A stretch of DNA of 56,310 nucleotides from Hyphomonas polymorpha PS728 (GCF_000685315.1 NZ_ARYM01000023.1:1-56310), one strand, 5' to 3'; shown: positions 26,808 through 35,394, counted from the first letter of the stretch. The notes: generated from the sequence alone by a model not told the origin. Program-made: numbers and translations.

Positions 26808-28781
26808 ATGGCTGTCACCAATCGCGACATGGCAAATGCCGTGCGAGCCCTGTCCATGGACGCCGTCGAAGCCGCCAAATCGGGCCATGTCGGCCTGCCG
26901 CTGGGTATGGCGGACGCTGCTACCGTCCTCTTCCGCAAATTCCTGAAGTTTGATCCGAAAGACCCCAACTGGGCAGATCGCGACCGGTTTGTGCTCTCGG
27001 CCGGTCACGGATCGATGCTGATATACTCCCTGCTGCACCTGACGGGCTATGCTTCGGTGAGCCGCGATGACATCCGCAATTTCCGCCAGCTGGGCGCCAA
27101 TACGCCGGGCCATCCGGAGAATTTCGTCACCCTTGGCGTCGAGACGACCACCGGCCCGCTGGGGCAGGGCATCGCCACCGCCGTCGGCATGGCCATTGCC
27201 GAGCGTCACCTGAACGCCCGGTTTGGCAATGATCTGGTCGATCATCGCACCTGGGTGATTGCCGGGGATGGCTGCCTGATGGAAGGCGTCAGCCAGGAAG
27301 CGATCACGCTGGCCGGCCATATGAAGCTGAACAAGCTGATCGTGCTGTTCGACGACAATGCCGTCACCATTGATGGCTCGACCGACCTTTCGGATTCCAC
27401 CGACCAGTGCGCCCGGTTTGAAGCCTCCGGCTGGATCAGCCGCCGCGTGGACGGGCATGACGAGAAAGACGTTGAGGCGGCCCTGAAATGGGCCACCAAG
27501 CAGAAGAAGCCGGTTTTCCTGGCGGTCAAAACGATCATCGGTTTCGGCGCGCCGAAACTCGCCGGCACCGGCAAGGCCCATGGCGGCCCTTACGGCGCTG
27601 AGGAAATCGACGGCATCCGCAAATCCCTGGATTGGCCGCATGCCCCGTTTGAAGTGCCTGAAGCGATCGAGAAAGCCTGGGCGAAAGCCGGGGAGCGGTC
27701 GCAGGCCGAACATGCCGCGTGGAAGAAGCGCCTGACGGCAAGCCCGCACAAGGGTGAGTTCAATGCCGCGATCGCAGGCCGTCTGCCGAAAAATCTCGGC
27801 AAGGCCGTGATCAAGCACAAGAAGGCGGTGGCCGAAGGCGGCGCCTCTAAGGCAACCCGCGTGTGGAGCGGTGAAGCGCTGGAAGTGATCACCGGCCTTG
27901 TTCCGGAAATGGTTGGCGGTTCGGCAGACCTTTCGGGCTCGAACAATACCAAGACCAGCCACACCGCGCCGATGACGCCGAAAAGCTGGGATGGCCGCTA
28001 CATCCATTACGGCGTGCGCGAGCACGCCATGGCGGCGGCGATGAACGGCATGGCGCTGCATGGTGGCATCATTCCCTATTCGGGCACTTTCCTTGTGTTT
28101 GCCGATTACAGCCGCGCCGCGATCCGCCTGGGCGCGCTGATGGGCACGCAGGTCGTCCATGTGATGACGCACGATTCCATCGGCCTTGGCGAAGATGGCC
28201 CGACGCACCAGCCGGTGGAGCATGTGGCCTCGCTGCGCGCGATGCCGAACATGATCGTCTTCCGCCCGGCTGACGGCGTGGAGACCGCCGAGTGCTGGGA
28301 ACTGGCGCTGCACCGCAATGAAGGCCCCTCGACCATGGCGCTGACCCGCCAGAACGTGGCCCCCGCCCGCAAGACGCATACGGACGAGAATCTCTCCGCG
28401 AAGGGTGGCTATGTGCTGTCGCCTGCCGGCAAGGGCAAGGAACGCGGCGTGCTGATCGCCACGGGCTCGGAAGTCGAGATTGCGCTGAAGGCGCAGGCTC
28501 TGCTGGCTGAAGAGGGGATCGCCGTGCGCGTTGTCTCGATGCCGTCGATGGAGCTGTTCGGCCTGCAGGACGCTGCCTACCGCGCTCAAACGCTGGGCAA
28601 GGATCTGCCGAAGGTCGCCATCGAGGCAGGGGTTCGCTTTGGCTGGGACCGCTGGATCGGTGCTGAGGGCGGCTTTGTCGGCATGGACAGCTTCGGCGCC
28701 AGCGCCCCTTATCAGAAGCTCTACCAGCATTTCGGCATCACGGCGGAAGCTGCCGTCGCCGCGATCAAAGAGCGTCTCTGA
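26808..28781 (+). CDS. tkt: Transketolase
   Basis: Transketolase moves two-carbon ketol units in the non-oxidative pentose phosphate pathway. The 657-residue TPP enzyme shows the N-terminal DRFVLSAGHGSML, TTGPLGQGIATAVG, the TPP/Mg motif GDGCLMEGVSQE and the pyrimidine-domain YIHYGVREHAMAAAMNG with HDSIGLGEDGPTHQP. GGGAG lies about 10 bp before ATG 26808. It is divergent from DUF4164/zapA and convergent with the HTH-citrate synthase gene. Confidence 0.97.
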   Translation: MAVTNRDMANAVRALSMDAVEAAKSGHVGLPLGMADAATVLFRKFLKFDPKDPNWADRDRFVLSAGHGSMLIYSLLHLTGYASVSRDDIRNFRQLGANTPGHPENFVTLGVETTTGPLGQGIATAVGMAIAERHLNARFGNDLVDHRTWVIAGDGCLMEGVSQEAITLAGHMKLNKLIVLFDDNAVTIDGSTDLSDSTDQCARFEASGWISRRVDGHDEKDVEAALKWATKQKKPVFLAVKTIIGFGAPKLAGTGKAHGGPYGAEEIDGIRKSLDWPHAPFEVPEAIEKAWAKAGERSQAEHAAWKKRLTASPHKGEFNAAIAGRLPKNLGKAVIKHKKAVAEGGASKATRVWSGEALEVITGLVPEMVGGSADLSGSNNTKTSHTAPMTPKSWDGRYIHYGVREHAMAAAMNGMALHGGIIPYSGTFLVFADYSRAAIRLGALMGTQVVHVMTHDSIGLGEDGPTHQPVEHVASLRAMPNMIVFRPADGVETAECWELALHRNEGPSTMALTRQNVAPARKTHTDENLSAKGGYVLSPAGKGKERGVLIATGSEVEIALKAQALLAEEGIAVRVVSMPSMELFGLQDAAYRAQTLGKDLPKVAIEAGVRFGWDRWIGAEGGFVGMDSFGASAPYQKLYQHFGITAEAAVAAIKERL

Positions 28782-28782
28782 T

Positions 28783-29910
28783 CTAGCTGCCGGTATAATT
28801 TGCCCGTGGGCGAATGATGCGATTGCTGGCGCGCTGCTCCATGGCGTGCGCAATCCACCCGGCCATCCGGCCGCTGGCAAATATCAGGAACGGCGCGTCA
28901 TCGGGCAGGTTCAGCTGAACGGTCAGCGCGGCCAGCGCCATGTCGATATTGGCTGCATCGCCCGCTGCGGCTTCGGCTGAGCGAATTGCGCGGCGAAGCT
29001 CCGGCCCCGGCTTCATCCATCTAAGCAGGGCGGCCGCGCGCGGATCTCCCTCCGGATAGAGGGCGTGCCCCATGGCGGGGATATGCTGGCCGCGTGCTGA
29101 AATATCCGTGAGCGCAGCATCCGGCCCGGCTTCAAGGGCGCGTTTCAGATAGGCAAGGGCGCGCGCGGAGGCTTCGCCATGCAGCGGCCCTGTCAGGGTG
29201 GCGCAGCCGGCGAGCGCGCAGGCAGCCAGCGGCGCGCCCGTTGAGGCAGCAACGCGCGCCGCGAAGGTGGACGGATTGAGCTCATGATCGGCAACAAGCA
29301 CCAGAGCCCGCCGCAGCATGTCTGTCCCGCCTGGCGAGAGGTCCCAATGCCGGGCAAGCCGCTGATGGAAGAAGCCGCGTCCGCCGGTGCCGGTAATCGC
29401 GTTGCAGAAACCCGAGAGGAGGGATGCGCCCTCATTGGCCAATGCTGCGGGGCCGCGTCCAAAACTCGGTGGGTCAGTGGCGGCGCGGGCCGCTAGAAAT
29501 TCCAGCGCGCCGGCCTTTCCGCATAGGGTTGCTGGCCGCGTCTCTGCGGCGCGCTGGGCCGGCAGGGGGCCGGCATCCCAGAGAAGGGCGGCGGTTTCTT
29601 CAAGTGTTGCTTCCGCCGCGAGGCGCACCGCGTCGCGGCCGCGATAAATCAGCTTGCCTCTGCGCACGGTGGTGATGGCGGTCTGCATCACCGGTTCGCC
29701 CCAGGAAATCGCGGCGCGGGCAATGGCCTCCCGGCCCCGTCCGCTGCGGCGGCGCTTCAGCAATGTTTCTATATCAGCGGCAGAATAGAGGCTGGCGCGA
29801 GGATCATCCGCATCCGGCCTGGAAGCAATCAAACCCCGGCTGACATAGGCATACAGGGTCTGGGGCTTTACCCCCAAAAGGCTCAGAGCGTCCGTGCGTG
29901 CAATCCACAT
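28783..29910 (-). CDS. Citrate-synthase-fold protein with N-terminal helix-turn-helix
   Basis: This 375-residue protein is a fusion. Residues 1-55 read as a MerR-like winged HTH (ARTDALSLLGVKPQTLYAYV, then AADIETLLKRRR). Residues about 70-375 are a short type-II-like citrate synthase fold, with candidate catalytic residues H244 (GPLHGEA), H282 (MGHALYPEGDPR) and D323 (NIDMALAAL). Citrate synthases normally read GHR-V-Y; here the Arg is Ala and the oxaloacetate region is altered, so catalysis is uncertain. A transcriptional regulator that uses the fold to sense a metabolite is a reasonable inference, with the divergent gene as likely target. Confidence 0.85.
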   Translation of the reverse strand: MWIARTDALSLLGVKPQTLYAYVSRGLIASRPDADDPRASLYSAADIETLLKRRRSGRGREAIARAAISWGEPVMQTAITTVRRGKLIYRGRDAVRLAAEATLEETAALLWDAGPLPAQRAAETRPATLCGKAGALEFLAARAATDPPSFGRGPAALANEGASLLSGFCNAITGTGGRGFFHQRLARHWDLSPGGTDMLRRALVLVADHELNPSTFAARVAASTGAPLAACALAGCATLTGPLHGEASARALAYLKRALEAGPDAALTDISARGQHIPAMGHALYPEGDPRAAALLRWMKPGPELRRAIRSAEAAAGDAANIDMALAALTVQLNLPDDAPFLIFASGRMAGWIAHAMEQRASNRIIRPRANYTGS

Positions 29911-29916
29911 GATATG

Positions 29917-29940
29917 TTGATTGTATTGATCAAGATTGAC
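29917..29940. promoter_or_regulatory. Phased TTGAT/TTGAC repeats between the citrate synthase genes
   Basis: TTGAT at 29917-29921, TTGAT at 29926-29930 and TTGAC at 29936-29940 recur every 9-10 bp. The middle copy forms the palindrome TTGATCAA (29926-29933). They lie in the 83-bp space between two divergent genes and are a candidate operator for the HTH protein. Confidence 0.45.
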
Positions 29941-29993
29941 GATGCCAAGATCCCTGCCGAAATGGATTTCCAGATGTAGAGGGAGATCCCGTC

Positions 29994-31061
29994 ATGGATT
30001 CCGGGCTTGAAGATATTGTTGCGGCAGAGACCGTCCTGTCAGATGTGGACGGACAGAACGGCCGCCTGATCATTCGTGGTTGGCCGGTTGAGATGCTCGC
30101 AGCGTCCATGGCGTTTGAAGATGTGGCGCATCTGTTGTGGCAGGGGTTCTTTGACGATCTGCCGGATGTTGCGGAACTTGGCGCGCGGATCGGCGCTGCG
30201 CGCGAAGAGGTTTTTGATCTGGTGGCTGATCTTCCGGCCGGTCTGGATGGGGTGTCATATCTTCGTGCGGGATGGGCGTTGTTGCCAGACGATGAGAGCA
30301 TTGAAACCGCCATCCGGCTGGCTGCCGCCGGGCCGGTGCTGACGGCCGCTGCGGTTCGGCGGAGGAGGGGAGAGGGCGCTATCGCGCCAGACAGAGGCTT
30401 GTCCCAGTCAACCGATTTCCTCCGGATGCTGACGGGAAATCAGGCTGGTCAGGCCGAGGCCCGCGCGCTGGATGCCTATCTTGTGACGGTCTGCGATCAC
30501 GGGCTGAATGCGTCTACATTTGCGGCCCGCGTTGTGGCGTCAACGCGAGCCGGGCTTGTCTCGGCTGCCGTTGCCGGCATCTCGGCGCTCAAGGGCCCGC
30601 TGCATGGCGGCGCGCCGGGCCCGGTGCTGGACATGATAGACGCCATCGGGTCGCCGGCCAATGCGGAGCGCTGGATCGAGGGCGCGCTCAATCGCGGCGA
30701 CCGGCTCATGGGATTTGGCCACCGGGTTTACCGGGTGCGCGATCCCCGGGCGGATGCTCTCAAAGCGGCTGTCGCGCGCCTGCCGGGAACGACTGGCCGG
30801 CTCGAATTTGCCGAACATATTGAACAGGCCATACTTGGCCGGCTGGCAGCGAAATATCCCAAGCGGCGGCTGGAAACGAATGTGGAGTTCTATACGGCGC
30901 TGCTGCTGGAAGCGCTCGGCCTTCCCCGCGAAGCATTTACGGCGGTCTTTGCCTGCGGCCGGGTGCTGGGCTGGACGGCGCATGCGCGCGAACAGATTGG
31001 AGAAGGGCGGCTGGTGCGCCCGCGCTCTGTCTATCGGGGTCCAGTGCCGGCGGCGGCCTGA
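29994..31061 (+). CDS. Citrate synthase / 2-methylcitrate synthase family protein
   Basis: The 355-residue protein covers the whole citrate synthase fold without the long N-terminal extension. Key residues are H204 (GPLHGGAPGP) and H243 (GFGHRVYRVRDPRAD). The third residue, Asp in classical enzymes, is Glu298 here (TNVEFYTALLL). The C-terminal GWTAHAREQ carries a substrate-contacting Arg. The substrate may be oxaloacetate plus acetyl- or propionyl-CoA, not decidable here. The start is ATG 29994; a GAGGGAGA precedes it. It faces the HTH-citrate synthase gene across 83 bp. Confidence 0.88.
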   Translation: MDSGLEDIVAAETVLSDVDGQNGRLIIRGWPVEMLAASMAFEDVAHLLWQGFFDDLPDVAELGARIGAAREEVFDLVADLPAGLDGVSYLRAGWALLPDDESIETAIRLAAAGPVLTAAAVRRRRGEGAIAPDRGLSQSTDFLRMLTGNQAGQAEARALDAYLVTVCDHGLNASTFAARVVASTRAGLVSAAVAGISALKGPLHGGAPGPVLDMIDAIGSPANAERWIEGALNRGDRLMGFGHRVYRVRDPRADALKAAVARLPGTTGRLEFAEHIEQAILGRLAAKYPKRRLETNVEFYTALLLEALGLPREAFTAVFACGRVLGWTAHAREQIGEGRLVRPRSVYRGPVPAAA

Positions 31062-31065
31062 GCCA

Positions 31066-31506
31066 TCAGCCCTTCAGGTTCTTGCTGAACAGGTCCAGCT
31101 GGTTGGGATCGGCCGGTTTTTGGCGGCGGGTCTTGGTGCGGCCGCGGCGGAAATAGAGGTCGTCGGTGTGATCTTCTTCCGCCGGTGGCGGCGGGGCGGG
31201 CTCGAAGGCGCGCTTCTCCGGCGGGCGGACATCACTGGGGTCCACCAGCTTCCACCAGGTCACCGCCACGACGGCGTGGCCGGAGGTATCTTCATAGCGC
31301 TGCAGATGGCCGGCTGGGCCGTCGGCGCCGATAGCCTTGAACAGAGCATCGGCTTCGGCCTCGGCCAAGTGCAGCCAGCTGGTTTCCAGCCCCTGCAGCG
31401 CCAGCCCTCTGGCAAGGGCCATTGCTTCGCGCCGGCTTCGCGCCGTGGGCGCGCCGGGCTTCAGGGCATCTTCAAGGGAGCGGGCAACGGGATAGGCAAG
31501 GCTCAT
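31066..31506 (-). CDS. Small protein with C-terminal sliding-clamp motif, partner of mmcB
   Basis: I do not recognise the fold of this 146-residue protein. Residues 1-90 are ordered (helical AMALARGLALQGLETSWLHL, then a strand AVVAVTWWKLVD); 91-135 are proline- and charge-rich linker. The tail has Q136-LDLF (NQLDLFSKNLKG), matching the bacterial beta-clamp binding consensus QL(S/D)LF at a typical C-terminal position. The start codon overlaps the mmcB stop (ATGA), so both are translated from the mmcB transcript. A DNA-repair role is inferred from the motif and neighbour only. Confidence 0.75.
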   Translation of the reverse strand: MSLAYPVARSLEDALKPGAPTARSRREAMALARGLALQGLETSWLHLAEAEADALFKAIGADGPAGHLQRYEDTSGHAVVAVTWWKLVDPSDVRPPEKRAFEPAPPPPAEEDHTDDLYFRRGRTKTRRQKPADPNQLDLFSKNLKG

Positions 31507-31988
31507 GACAGGGGCGAGGTAAGCGTGTCCTCGCCCGGCGTCCAGCCCGTATCAGCGGCATTGGTAAGCCGGGCAGCGGCCAGACGGGCAAATCGCAGGG
31601 TCACTGCCTTGCGCCGGGCTGGCACAAGGCGGGTTTCCGGTGCTTCCCGGATCACTGCCCCATAGAAGGCATCGGCAATGATCAGGCCGGTGTCGGGCGG
31701 GATCAGCTCCTGGGGGAAGTCTGCGCCAACGGCGAAAGTCAGCCGGTCGCAATAGTCCATATATTCCCGCCATTTGGCGTCGGACTTGAAGTCCTGGATG
31801 CTGGATTTGATCTCGATCATCCAGATGTCCCCGGCCGGGCCGATCGCGGCGATATCGGCCCGGCGATTGTTGGCCAGCGTCATCTCCGTGACGCCGTAAT
31901 AGCCAAGCTGCGCCATCAGCCGCAGCGTGCCGCGGCAGATCTCGGCGGCGCGGCGGAGGGGCAACTCTTCATTGGAGGTATCGGCCAT
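31503..31988 (-). CDS. mmcB: MmcB-family DNA repair nuclease
   Basis: The 161-residue PD-(D/E)XK-type protein has the core RADIAAIGPAGDIWMIEIKS. Candidate catalytic residues are D45, E59 and K61, followed by SIQDFKSDAKWREYMDYCD, a stretch characteristic of MmcB. In Caulobacter, MmcB is a DNA-damage-induced repair protein. A GTTC-N7-GTTC LexA box (31997-32011) lies immediately upstream, which fits SOS control. It is followed by the clamp-motif gene with a 4-bp overlap and is divergent from an rpoH-like gene. Confidence 0.9.
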   Translation of the reverse strand: MADTSNEELPLRRAAEICRGTLRLMAQLGYYGVTEMTLANNRRADIAAIGPAGDIWMIEIKSSIQDFKSDAKWREYMDYCDRLTFAVGADFPQELIPPDTGLIIADAFYGAVIREAPETRLVPARRKAVTLRFARLAAARLTNAADTGWTPGEDTLTSPLS

Positions 31989-31996
31989 GGCGGCGC

Positions 31997-32011
31997 GTTC
32001 CGGTATTGTTC
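31997..32011. promoter_or_regulatory. LexA box (GTTC-N7-GTTC) upstream of mmcB
   Basis: GTTC at 31997-32000 and GTTC at 32008-32011 are separated by exactly 7 bases (CGGTATT). This is the direct-repeat alphaproteobacterial LexA operator, here 8 bp upstream of the mmcB ATG. A possible minus-strand promoter (TTGACG and CATAGG or similar, about 32030-32055) would put the site near the transcription start. Confidence 0.8.
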
Positions 32012-32176
32012 CTTTTTGGCCACCCTATGCCCGGCAGGGTTTTCCCGTCAAGCGGAGGTGGCTGCAGGCCTGCTTGGGCGGAAGGGGCGAAAATCAAGGC
32101 CCGCCAGTGATCCAGCCAGGAATGCGGGGCGTAGAGGTTGGTGAGAGAAGCATATCCGGCCTGCAGGAGGTTTCGC

Positions 32177-33064
32177 GTGCCAAATGCATATTCAGCGACG
32201 AGCCCGGCGGACCGCCAGTTCGTGAAGACGGCGATGAAGGCGCCGCTGCTTGATCCGGCGCATGAGGCGTCGCTCGCCCGGCGCTGGCGCGAAGGCGCGG
32301 ACGAGGCCGCGCTGCATGAGCTGACCACGGCTTATATGCGTCTCGTCATCTCCATGGCCGCGAAGTTTCGCCATTACGGTCTGCCGATGGCCGATCTGGT
32401 ATCGGAAGGCAATGTTGGCCTGATGCAGGCAGCGGCCCGGTTCGAGCCCGAGCGTGAAGTGCGCTTCTCCACCTATGCCAGCTGGTGGATCCGGTCTTCC
32501 ATTCAGGACTATGTGCTGCGCAACTGGTCCATCGTCCGCACCGGGACGACCTCGGCGCAGAAGTCGCTGTTTTTCAATCTGCGCCGGTTGCGGGCGCGCA
32601 TCTCCGATCTTGGCGACGGAACGATGACCGCCGAGAACCGGGAATGGGTGGCCACCCATCTGGGCGTCCCGCTGCGGGATGTGGAGACAATGTCTGCCCG
32701 GCTGTCTGGATCAGACCGCTCTCTCAATGCGCCCCTGACGATGGAGGGGGACGGGCAGTTGCAGGACATGATCGCCGATGAAAGTCTGCCGCCGGAAGAG
32801 GCGGTGATGCGCAGCCGCGACACAGAACGCCGGCATGGCTGGATCGACGCTGCCATGAAGACGCTGACCCCGCGAGAGACCCACATCATCACGCGCCGGC
32901 GGCTCTCGGACGAGCCGATGACGCTTGAGGCGCTGGGCGAGGAAATTGGTGTCTCAAAGGAGCGCGTGCGGCAGATCGAGCATGCTGCCCTCCTGAAACT
33001 GAAGCGCGCGCTGGAGGAGATTGCGGGCGATCCGGAAACCGCAGGGCTCGTTCCCGACGCCTGA
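32177..33064 (+). CDS. RpoH-type (heat-shock, sigma-32) RNA polymerase sigma factor
   Basis: This 295-residue sigma-70 group protein carries region 2 (LVSEGNVGLMQAAARFEPER, FSTYASWWIRSSIQDYVL), the RpoH box QKSLFFNLRR at about 128-137 (region C, typical of sigma-32) and a region 4 HTH (LEALGEEIGVSKERVRQIEH). GTG 32177 is preferred with AGGAGG 6 bp upstream; an in-frame TTG at 32138 lacks such a site. Alphaproteobacteria often have several RpoH paralogues; which one this is cannot be told. It is divergent from the mmcB operon. Confidence 0.92.
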   Translation: MPNAYSATSPADRQFVKTAMKAPLLDPAHEASLARRWREGADEAALHELTTAYMRLVISMAAKFRHYGLPMADLVSEGNVGLMQAAARFEPEREVRFSTYASWWIRSSIQDYVLRNWSIVRTGTTSAQKSLFFNLRRLRARISDLGDGTMTAENREWVATHLGVPLRDVETMSARLSGSDRSLNAPLTMEGDGQLQDMIADESLPPEEAVMRSRDTERRHGWIDAAMKTLTPRETHIITRRRLSDEPMTLEALGEEIGVSKERVRQIEHAALLKLKRALEEIAGDPETAGLVPDA

Positions 33065-33068
33065 CCTG

Positions 33069-33860
33069 TCAGGGTTCCTCAAGTATTTCCAGATTCAGAG
33101 GATGGGTGATCTCCATTCGGAGATTGCGGACATAGCCCCTGGCACGGATACGCGTATCCGGGTCCATCTGGCAAAGCGCGGCGGCGGCGGTCTCTATTTC
33201 CAGCACCAGCAGGGAGCGCTCCAGCAGCACGTCGCAGGAGACGCCCCGGAAGTCTGAGCCCTGCATGCCCCCTGTGACTGCCTCCACCACCTGGAAGCCC
33301 TGGAATGTATCGGGCAGGGCATCAGCCTGGGTGATGGTCCAGAGACGCCCTTTCCAGAGGCCGGCTTTCGCCTCCCGCGCAGCAACTTCAAGCGGCAGGA
33401 GGAGGTCGTTTGCCACCGCCGTATCGGGATAGACCCGCACCCGCGCGGCGCCGCGTTTCACCATCTCCGCATTCAGCCAGTATTTTGGCCCCAGCGTATC
33501 TGTGGTGACGACATGGGCGAGCGCCCGGTCATACCGGTCGCGCGTGAGACCGCCATAGCGCAGCTCTACCTCCCGGCCGAGGGCCAGATCCTCCAGCGCC
33601 CGTTTGGATTCTTCAAAGCCCGCCTCGCCGTCGCGGCCCCGGCTTGGTCCGGCTGGCGCCTCAATGCCAATCAGCTGAACGCTCTGCCCGGTCGAGAGCA
33701 CCAGCGCGTCTCCGTCGATCACCCGTACGACGCGGCCCCGCTCTCCCACCGCCAGACCTTCGAGGGGATCAGAGGGCGCGCGGCCGCAAGCGGCCACGAT
33801 GAGCGCGGCGGCGAAGATCACGAAATTGCGGATCGGCGTCCGGCGCCCTGCCTCGTCCAT
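33069..33860 (-). CDS. SNase-like lipoprotein
   Basis: This 263-residue protein begins with a lipoprotein signal ending VAAC (C25). A thermonuclease-like domain occupies about 35-170: VVRVIDGDALVL, VQLIGIEAP, DRYDRALAHVV (the second-Arg motif) and AAREAKAGLWKG. The nuclease-defining 'GDTL' residues are DGDAL here. A further beta-rich C-terminal domain of about 85 residues follows. ATG 33860 is chosen because it precedes the signal directly. It is the second secreted SNase-type gene in the window. Confidence 0.82.
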   Translation of the reverse strand: MDEAGRRTPIRNFVIFAAALIVAACGRAPSDPLEGLAVGERGRVVRVIDGDALVLSTGQSVQLIGIEAPAGPSRGRDGEAGFEESKRALEDLALGREVELRYGGLTRDRYDRALAHVVTTDTLGPKYWLNAEMVKRGAARVRVYPDTAVANDLLLPLEVAAREAKAGLWKGRLWTITQADALPDTFQGFQVVEAVTGGMQGSDFRGVSCDVLLERSLLVLEIETAAAALCQMDPDTRIRARGYVRNLRMEITHPLNLEILEEP

Positions 33861-33969
33861 TGGCCAACTATCACCCGGCGGCCGGGCGGGAGGCAAGTGA
33901 CTTCGCCTTGCTAAGGCAGACTTCTCGCCGGTAAGCTTTCCCTTACGATAAGTATACGGGAGGAACCCC

Positions 33970-35262
33970 ATGTCAAAACCGCTGAAGCCCTATCGCAAAC
34001 GGGAGATTGCCGGCCACACGCTGAGCCCGGAATCACTGGTGATGGGATTTGGCTATGATCCCTTCATGTCTGAAGGCTCGATCAAGCCGCCGATTTTCAT
34101 GACCTCGACCTTCGCCTTCAAATCTGCCCGCGATGGGGAGGCGCTGTTCCGCCGGCTCGCCGGGCGGTGGGAGGAGGGGGACCCGGAGGAGGCCGACCTC
34201 ATCTACACCCGCTTCAACAATCCCAATATGGAAGTGCTGGAGGACCGGCTGACCCTCTATGATGGCGGGGAGGCGGCGCTGTCCTTTTCGTCCGGTATGT
34301 CGGCCATCACCACGGCGCTGTTTGCCTGCGCCGAGCCGGGAACCGCGATCCTGCATTCCAGCCCGCTTTACGGGGCTTCGGAAGTCTTTGTCCGGAGCTT
34401 CATGCCGGGCTGGGGCGTGCAATCGGCAGAGTTCGACGCCTGGTCGACACAGGAACAGATCCTGGCCACGGCCCGCGAGGCAGTGCGCCGGCATGGCCCC
34501 GTCTCCGTGATCTTCACCGAGTCTCCGGCCAATCCCACCAACGCGCTGGTGGACATCGCCGCCTGCGCCCGCGTGGCAGATATCCTCGAAGCGGAGACCG
34601 GCCGCCGCCCGATCCTGATGTGCGATAACACGATGATGGGTCCGATCGGCCACAAGCCCCTGAAGCATGGGGCCGACCTCGCGCTCTATTCGCTGACGAA
34701 ATATGTCGGCGGGCATTCCGATCTCATTGCCGGCGGAATTGTCGGCAATGAAGAGATCCTGACGAAGATCCGCCGTATGCGGAACTATCTTGGCACGATG
34801 CTGGACGCTCATACCTGCTGGCTGCTGACGCGGTCTCTTGAGACGGTGCAGCTGCGCATGGAGCGGGCCTTCAGCAATGCCAGGGTCTGCGCGGACTATC
34901 TGAAGGATCATGCGAAGGTTTCCCAGGTGATGTATCCGGGCTTTCTGGAGGCGGGCGACCCCCAGAAGCGCGTGTTCGATGAGCAGTGCGAGGCCGCCGG
35001 GGCGACCTTTTCCTTCGATGTGACGGGCGGCAAGGAGGCGGCCTTCCGCCTTCTGGATAATCTGAGGCTGATCAAGCTGGCGGTCAGCCTGGGCGGCACC
35101 GAGAGCCTGATGTGCCATCCCGGCTCGACCACGCATTCGGCCGTGCCCGCCGATGTGCGCGCCCGGATCGGCTTTACCGACGGGCTCATCCGCTTTTCGG
35201 TGGGCATCGAGGCCCCGGATGATCTTCTGGCGGACCTCAAACAGGCGCTGGAGAATGTCTGA
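33970..35262 (+). CDS. Cystathionine gamma-synthase family PLP enzyme
   Basis: This 430-residue trans-sulfuration enzyme shows RFNNPNMEVLEDRLTLYDGG near the N-terminal PLP region, SSGMSAITTALFA, and the PLP lysine in SLTKYVGGHSDLIAGG. Near the C-terminus SLGGTESLMCHPGSTTHS and IGFTDGLIRFSVGIE are typical of methionine gamma-lyase/cystathionine enzymes. The exact reaction (gamma-synthase, lyase or sulfhydrylase) cannot be fixed. ATG 33970 follows CGGGAGG. It is divergent from the nuclease gene. Confidence 0.92.
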   Translation: MSKPLKPYRKREIAGHTLSPESLVMGFGYDPFMSEGSIKPPIFMTSTFAFKSARDGEALFRRLAGRWEEGDPEEADLIYTRFNNPNMEVLEDRLTLYDGGEAALSFSSGMSAITTALFACAEPGTAILHSSPLYGASEVFVRSFMPGWGVQSAEFDAWSTQEQILATAREAVRRHGPVSVIFTESPANPTNALVDIAACARVADILEAETGRRPILMCDNTMMGPIGHKPLKHGADLALYSLTKYVGGHSDLIAGGIVGNEEILTKIRRMRNYLGTMLDAHTCWLLTRSLETVQLRMERAFSNARVCADYLKDHAKVSQVMYPGFLEAGDPQKRVFDEQCEAAGATFSFDVTGGKEAAFRLLDNLRLIKLAVSLGGTESLMCHPGSTTHSAVPADVRARIGFTDGLIRFSVGIEAPDDLLADLKQALENV

Positions 35263-35317
35263 CCCATGCATTTCCGCTTCAACGCGCCGGCATTTTCGGA
35301 TAGGGGAGGCATTGGCT

Positions 35318-35394
35318 GGTCCCGTAGCTCAGCAGGATAGAGCGACAGATTCCTAATCTGTAGGCCGTGCGTTCGAATCGCGCCGGGATCACCA
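35318..35394 (+). tRNA. tRNA-Arg (anticodon CCT)
   Basis: A complete cloverleaf can be read. The acceptor GGTCCCG pairs with CGGGATC, including one G-T pair. The D-stem is GCTC/GAGC. The anticodon stem ACAGA/TCTGT encloses loop TTCCTAA with anticodon CCT. The variable loop is short, and the T-arm GTGCG-TTCGAAT-CGCGC has one T-G pair. Discriminator A and CCA are encoded. It decodes AGG. Confidence 0.96.

Noticed and set aside
26784..28880. 698-residue open frame antisense to tkt
   Set aside because: tkt has full transketolase motifs; the antisense frame has no recognisable domain.
33861..33969. SAM-II riboswitch before the cystathionine gamma-synthase family gene
   Set aside because: The 109-bp gap lacks the conserved pseudoknot sequence of SAM-II; the match to the consensus was not convincing.
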